Shown piece by piece: positions 58,728 to 64,000 of a DNA stretch of 64,000 bases. The notes beneath the pieces are model-generated. The model saw only the letters and a list, made by a program, of their open reading frames with translations. It was not told the DNA's origin and searched no databases. The translations under genes and the position numbers were made by a program. The stretch's first letter is position 1. Each line of letters begins with the position of its first letter. The stretch is taken from assembly GCA_011033025.1 (NCBI GenBank), contig WFMF01000089.1:473360-537359 (forward strand), read 5' to 3'. This DNA comes from Beroe forskalii. Lineage: Eukaryota; Ctenophora; Nuda; Beroida; Beroidae.

Positions 58728-58729
58728 TG

Positions 58730-60040
58730 TGGATAGTACCTGAGAAATGCGTTCACTCACCAAATGAAATCAGGAATAATACTACAGCCGGGCCGGGAGC
58801 AACCCCCTCGAAGTTAAAGCAACTCAAAATAGTGATTTTTATCTACCAAAAATTGGGGGTAGCCACTAGCCCGCCCCTCCCCCACGATAAGCAAATAAGA
58901 TATGAACTTAAGCGATACCAGGGTAGATTATGCAGCAACTGCTGAGTTAATCCAAATTTACAGAGATTCCAAATCATTTGGGACTTAGAATCTCACATCC
59001 GTTCGGAAAGAGGAAACAGTGAACGGTCGCCTATAGGCTTAATGCCTGCAGGGTCACTTACAGTACTCATACTGAATAAATTTCAACTCCAAAAACTTAG
59101 CAATACTAGAGTACTAGCCTCTTATAAAGGTTCCGAACTTCTTGCTGATGGTACTAATGAAATTATGATAAACTAGGGGTTGCACCGGAAAAATTAATCA
59201 AGAAACTCATGCTATTTCCGTGAGTGCCAGATATCAGAATAAATAAATAAATTAATAAAATAATAAAGCTTGGTTTCCATGAATGATGAAAATTGTTAAT
59301 ATTATTATTGACGAAATGCAAAAGTTCCGAAAACCACCTACCAAAGAGGAAATAAAACTTAATATACAAAAAATATTCTTAGCAGCCCTGATACCATTAA
59401 TTATAAAATTTAAAATGATAAATCAATCACCATGCAACTTCGTCGTCATATGAGTCATTCTGACCATGAATTCCGGTCCCGGTTGAGATAATTAAGTTAA
59501 CTTCGTGGCGGCATCTAATAAGGAGCATGTGCTGAATATTATACGCATGGGACTGATAATTTTGCCATTTGCGATGGACTTAATATTTTTCACGGGAAAT
59601 GACAGAAATAAGTATCACGGACATTATAAAGTTGCCATATTAAGTATTAGACGACTTATTTGCCGCCCTTGATTTCAGGTAAAAGACCACGTCTTTGAGG
59701 GGCTGCGCCCCTTTTCCCAGCTGGAGCTGCGGCCCAGACCCCCTGAACCACCTGCCTGAAGGCATCTCGACCCATCGGGCCATCCCTTACTTCCCACTAT
59801 CCCCCTCTTTGATCCTTTTCACTCTTCTACTCAATTCCAAAATACATTATGTAACGCCCCTATGCCCTATTTAATCGGCCAATACTTAATGCGCCAACTT
59901 TTTGGGTGCATCGTGCGACTGTTCGTTGAACAAAATGAATGCGACACAAATGCACCCTTAAATCCTTAATGCACCCTAAATGCACCAAATATGCACCCCA
60001 AATGCACCCTATATCCCCCTAAATGAATCCAATGAATCGC
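58730..60040. other. Upstream of the Ig-FN3 gene
   Basis: I see no exon. Short AAATGCACCC repeats fill 59950-60010, and TATCACGGACATTA at about 59612 echoes the inner MITE at 58378. Confidence 0.5.
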
Positions 60041-60210
60041 TACTGTAACAGCGTTACACTGCTGTAACAGCGTTACGCTGCTGTAACAGCGTTACGCTGC
60101 TGTAACAGCGTTACGCTGCTGTAACAGCGTTACGCTGCTGTAACAGCGTTACGCTGCTGTAACAGCGTTACGCTGCTGTAACAGCGTTACGCTGCTGTAA
60201 CAGCGTTAGG
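60041..60210. repeat. 19-bp satellite array, left
   Basis: About nine copies of CTGTAACAGCGTTACGCTG. The unit contains an imperfect GTAAC-AGC-GTTAC palindrome. Confidence 0.95.
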
Positions 60211-60521
60211 GCCAAATCGCACGGGGACAAAAATCGTGAAAAAATGTGCCCAGGTCAGTTGTCACGTCCAAATTTCGTGAGATCGCACGGCGGAATATTT
60301 CACGCCGGTATAAAAATGATCAAAACGTACGGCGGCAGCTTTTCAATGCATTTCACGGAGACAAAATTACACCAAATCGCACGACGTAATTTGTCACCAA
60401 AATTGCTATATATCGCGAAAACGCACGGCGTAATAAAATATCCGTGTAATTTGTCACGTCCTAGATCTCGGAATCACGGTAATATTATTTTTCGCCAAAA
60501 CGCACGGCGGATAAAATGGCA

Positions 60522-60600
60522 TGTTTGATAGCTCAATGGCAGAGCATCCGAAATGTCTTCAGCTTCAGGAGGTTGTGGGTTCAAATCCCGCTCAAGTCCA
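60522..60600 (+). tRNA. tRNA-like sequence (pseudo or intron-bearing)
   Basis: Good A box (TAGCTCAATGGCAGAGC) and B box (GGGTTCAAATCCC), with a 5-bp T stem GTGGG/CCCGC. The acceptor stem TGTTTGA/TCAAGTC has one mismatch and two wobbles. The space between the D and T arms is 29 nt, not about 23, so either a tiny intron or an insertion is present; I cannot assign the anticodon. Confidence 0.5.
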
Positions 60601-62142
60601 ATATTAAACAGCTCATCTGAGTTTATGACTACAGGCCGCTGTATTACTGAAATAGGTGAAGCATCCTGAATAAACCCTTCAAATCAGTGTGCACCCCAAG
60701 CACCCTGACCGCACCCAGTGTACAGTCAGCAGTCTGGTAGGAGTCAGAGACCAGTCAGCAGCCTGGCATGAGCATCAAAATGTATCTATCGATGACCAGT
60801 CAGCAGTATGGTACGAGACAGTGCCCAGTGAGCATTTTCAGTCAAGCTGTCAATTCAAAACTGCATACATCATGCCAGTGAACAGCCAAGCTCGAAACAA
60901 ATTTCTAATACCATCGCAAAATGGAAACACTAAGTCAGTGCTGGCTTGCAAAACAACGCAGGGTCATGGTAGTTCCCGTCCTATCTAAAAATGTCCGATC
61001 TTAAAATGTGACTTCGAATCATACATCATCATCATGACTATACACAGCAGTACAATCATTCGATACGCAGAATTAAAAAGCAAAATGTACTGCAACTGCA
61101 AAACAGTATAAATCGTGTAGCACACAGGGCTCGAAGGGGCTGGCAAAGCCTATGTAGAGGACGAAAATTTTTAAGGAATCGAATCAAAGCATGGATCAAT
61201 CTCAAAGGTCTTGCAATCGAAAGATTATTGGCTAAAAATGTGCTGAGATGAAACACTAGCAATTTTTGAAGTACAAACGATAATAGGAAAACAAACAAAG
61301 GAGAAAATGAATTAATCTTGGTAGCATGTCACTTTGTGAAACGCCTCAGTTACAACAGAACTTGGAAAGAGATACAAAATGATGAAAGGAAATGGCTAAA
61401 AATGAGCGAATTTACATTTGGTGAAACTCTGTTTTTGCAGCACAGTAATAATAAACAAATGAGAATGACGTAATTACTATGGTTGAATATGGTATGTCAA
61501 TGACTTAAAGCGCCTATTTTACATTTCTCACGGGACAGTAATTGCACAATGTACCAAACTGCAAACCGGTAATTAGGCGACATTTATCGTCCGCTCCTCC
61601 GTGTGTGAGAAAAAGTAATACACCATTGTTACTAATGATAATGACGTATTGCTCACTCACTCTCAGTTATTGCTATTTCCGAAGAATGTGTTACCATGGC
61701 AACATGGCAATGCAACTGATCAAAACAAATCAAATGCAAATTCCACACTTTATTTCATGATATTGTATTTCATTCTCTCGTTTTTGGTTTTGTATCTTTT
61801 CACATATCTTTCTTGCATATTATGATTTTAACTAATTTCTCGAAATGATTGCTTTTACAGAGTTGGGGCTGCTGCTATCACTGCTTTCACTGCAGTTCAC
61901 TGTTTTCTCTGCTATTTGATTCGACTTTTGTCTATTCTTGGCCACATATTTTTGCAGGATGTTAATACCTGGTTACAGTAAAGTTCCTACATCAATCAGT
62001 CGGAATTAACACAACCTTCAATGCTTCAATGGAATGCCATAATTGTATAGGATAGAAAATACAGGAGAAGAAACTAAATACAGAATGGCAACACTACAGA
62101 AATGAGAAGGCACAGCAAGATATGCGAACGATACACATTTAA
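60601..62142. other. Unassigned DNA between the satellites
   Basis: A degenerate GACCAGTCAGCAG repeat (60725-60830). No exon seen. Confidence 0.4.
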
Positions 62143-63272
62143 AGGCCCCCGACCATGAAATTTCAAATTTTAATTTTCCATTTTTTATGGCGGAATGTGT
62201 TCTTATAGGTAAAGTATGAACAATAAGGGCGAAAATCTGGTTTCTATATGATGCTCCAAGCCGCTTTAAATAGCTAATTTAGTTACGAAATTCCTCAAAG
62301 GGCAGCAGAATTTTCCCAGTAGTACAGCGGATATTTCCCCGAACGTGATGATGATACGTATCACATTACAGTGCATGTCGCATGTTATTCTAACAAAATA
62401 TATGCAGGGCAACAGCGGATATTCAAGCAGTAAATCAAAATGCAATTATTGATCGGTAAAAATGATTTGACATACTCGGCAACCACTTAATCTTTTTAGA
62501 CACCATTCCGACCTAAAAACCAAAAAACGTTGGTCAAAATTGATTGTTCAGAAGTCTACTTATGAGGCATCAAAGATAGCCTTTTATTCAAATTATGGTA
62601 TGTAAACATGGATTCTCTGCTGCCCGACCTATTTTCAATCGCTCATAGCAGCTAAACTAATTAGAGTTAGAGGGTGGGACATACCTTAGTACACTTAAGA
62701 ACGGCGTCACTTAATTAGTGCGGTTTGGAAAAAACCGCACTAATTAAGTGTATAGTATTTAAGTGCGCATAAAATTAAGTGTATGCTAATTAAGTGAACA
62801 ATTTTGTGAATTATGCGTTTATTTCGATTTTTTTTCGGATATGGATTAATGAATAACTATACTACCGTATTTAAATGTATAGATACTTGATAAGTTTATA
62901 GTGGCCAAAAATATGAGTACAATTACAAAACGAGCTGTATATCGTGACGTACTAGCTAAAACTAAAATAATTTAAAGAAAGAAATGGAAACTATAACTTA
63001 TTACTGTAGAAAATTTGATTTATTTTCATAATTGCAAAATTTTCGATCTTCGGTCCTATGAAAGTATGAATATGATTTCCTGCAATCATAAGAGAAAAAT
63101 TCAAATTTATTAAAATTTCCACATCGTTTTCTATCTCATAAAAACCGCACTAATAAAGTGCTCGATATTAAAGTGCGCGCAAATTACGTGATGCCGTTCT
63201 TGGACTAAAATACACAACTTCTTGTAAGATCTCTGGAATTAGCCAAAGTCAAAATTTTGCGTTCGGGGGCCT
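62143..63272. mobile_element. TTAA-flanked TIR element
   Basis: Ends AGGCCCCCGA and TCGGGGGCCT each next to TTAA, the duplication typical of piggyBac- or Kolobok-type elements. 1130 bp including the nested MITE at 62684-63210. No transposase. Confidence 0.8.
62684..63210. mobile_element. TA-inserted MITE, second copy of the TMED2-intron family
   Basis: CCTTAGTACACTTAAGAACG at the left; at the right a decayed end (GCCGTTCTTGGACTAAAA-TA). Opposite orientation to 35957-36479. Confidence 0.9.
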
Positions 63273-63706
63273 TTAAAAAGATTGGTGCTATTTGGGTTTC
63301 TCACTATTTACTATGTTTCCCGCACTCTTGGAATGCAGCGCGCTGATTGGTCAATGACTGCGTGTGTTGTAACGCTACATCTCACCGCTACCGTGCGTTT
63401 TGGTTTTTTGTACCATCGTGAAACTTTCCACCACTATCACGTGACCATGCGCGTGATCTTTTCGTCACTGCACGTGATCAGTGGTGACAAATCTCACCGA
63501 TATTGAAAACGGACGGAGTTTTGATTTCACCACAAGATTTCACCGATTGTGGTGAAAACTGTCACCTCTCCTGAGGCCGGTGATACTTTTCACCACTTTT
63601 CTCACCACGGTTTCAGATCTCACGAAAAGTGGCCTTAAAAAATGAAATCGCACGATAGGTAAAATCCGAATTTTGGTGAGATATGAGAGTTTCCACGATT
63701 TCGTCA

Positions 63707-64000
63707 CAGCGTTACGCTGCTGCCAACAGCGTTACGCTGCTGTAACAGCGTTACGCTGCTGTAACAACGTTACGCTGCTGTAACGCGTTACGCTGCTGTA
63801 ACAGCGTTACGCTGCTTTTCGCGTTACGCTGCTGTAACAGGGGTTGCGTTGTACGCTGCTGTAACAGCGTTACGCTGCTGTAACAGCGACGCTGCTGAAC
63901 AACGTTACGCCCAAAAGGTTGCTGCTAACAGCGTTACGCTGCTGTAACGTTACGCTGCTAAAGTTACAAGCCCAGCGTTACGCTGCTAACAGCGTTACCT
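63707..64000. repeat. 19-bp satellite array, right (noisy, runs off the window)
   Basis: Same unit as 60041-60210 but with frequent 1-6-base deletions and inserts. Confidence 0.93.

Noticed and set aside
60041-60210. CRISPR-like array
   Set aside because: Repeats are contiguous 19-mers without spacers, in a eukaryotic context.
60689-60988. 99-codon open frame
   Set aside because: Built on a degenerate GACCAGTCAGCAG repeat, with no domain or splice support.

Overview
The window is eukaryotic nuclear DNA from an intron-rich animal. Every gene is split by GT-AG introns and the gene families are metazoan. The mix of extracellular modules (Ig, FN3, a PAN-like cysteine domain), the (TTAGGG)-like interstitial repeats and the very high load of small inverted-repeat transposons suggest an invertebrate. 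I cannot name the phylum from the sequence.

Layout. 1-5.8 kb: the 5' part of an ATAD2-type chromatin AAA+ ATPase gene on the minus strand. It runs off the left end, and its exon just before the ATPase core carries a 57-bp tandem repeat. 5.8-15 kb: intergenic DNA packed with inverted-repeat elements. 15.1-20.4 kb: a USP8-like deubiquitinase on the plus strand (coiled coil, rhodanese domain, proline-rich linker, USP catalytic domain); its N-terminal MIT exons were not found. 21.8-32.4 kb: a tandem duplication of a small secreted cysteine-rich gene on the minus strand. The first domain exon of the two copies differs almost only at replacement sites, while the introns are nearly identical. 34.3-36.8 kb: a complete four-exon TMED2/p24 cargo receptor gene on the plus strand. 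39.9-40.7 kb: exons of an unrecognised extracellular cysteine-containing protein on the minus strand. 40.8-52.1 kb: almost entirely nested repeats, namely a 4.5-kb element with long inverted ends and a 5.6-kb composite with hairpin ends enclosing a satellite. 52.1-58.7 kb: a minus-strand gene coding for signal peptide, Ig domain, FN3 domain and a Pro/Thr-rich stalk. Its FN3 domain is split by a 4.5-kb intron holding a TIR transposon, a LINE fragment and a remarkable three-hairpin palindrome. 58.7-64 kb: repeats, a tRNA-like sequence and two arrays of a 19-bp satellite.

Three housekeeping genes (chromatin ATPase, endosomal deubiquitinase, COPII/COPI cargo receptor) therefore sit beside three lineage-specific extracellular genes, two of which have signal peptides and phase-1 exons typical of exon-shuffled receptors. 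The duplicated, replacement-rich secreted gene and the Ig-FN3 gene are the best candidates for a fast-evolving recognition system, but that role is inference. Many repeats share TA target-site duplications. Parts of the sequence (about 27.1-29.9 kb, 0.2-0.55 kb, 63.7-64 kb) carry many small indels and may be low-quality assembly rather than biology.
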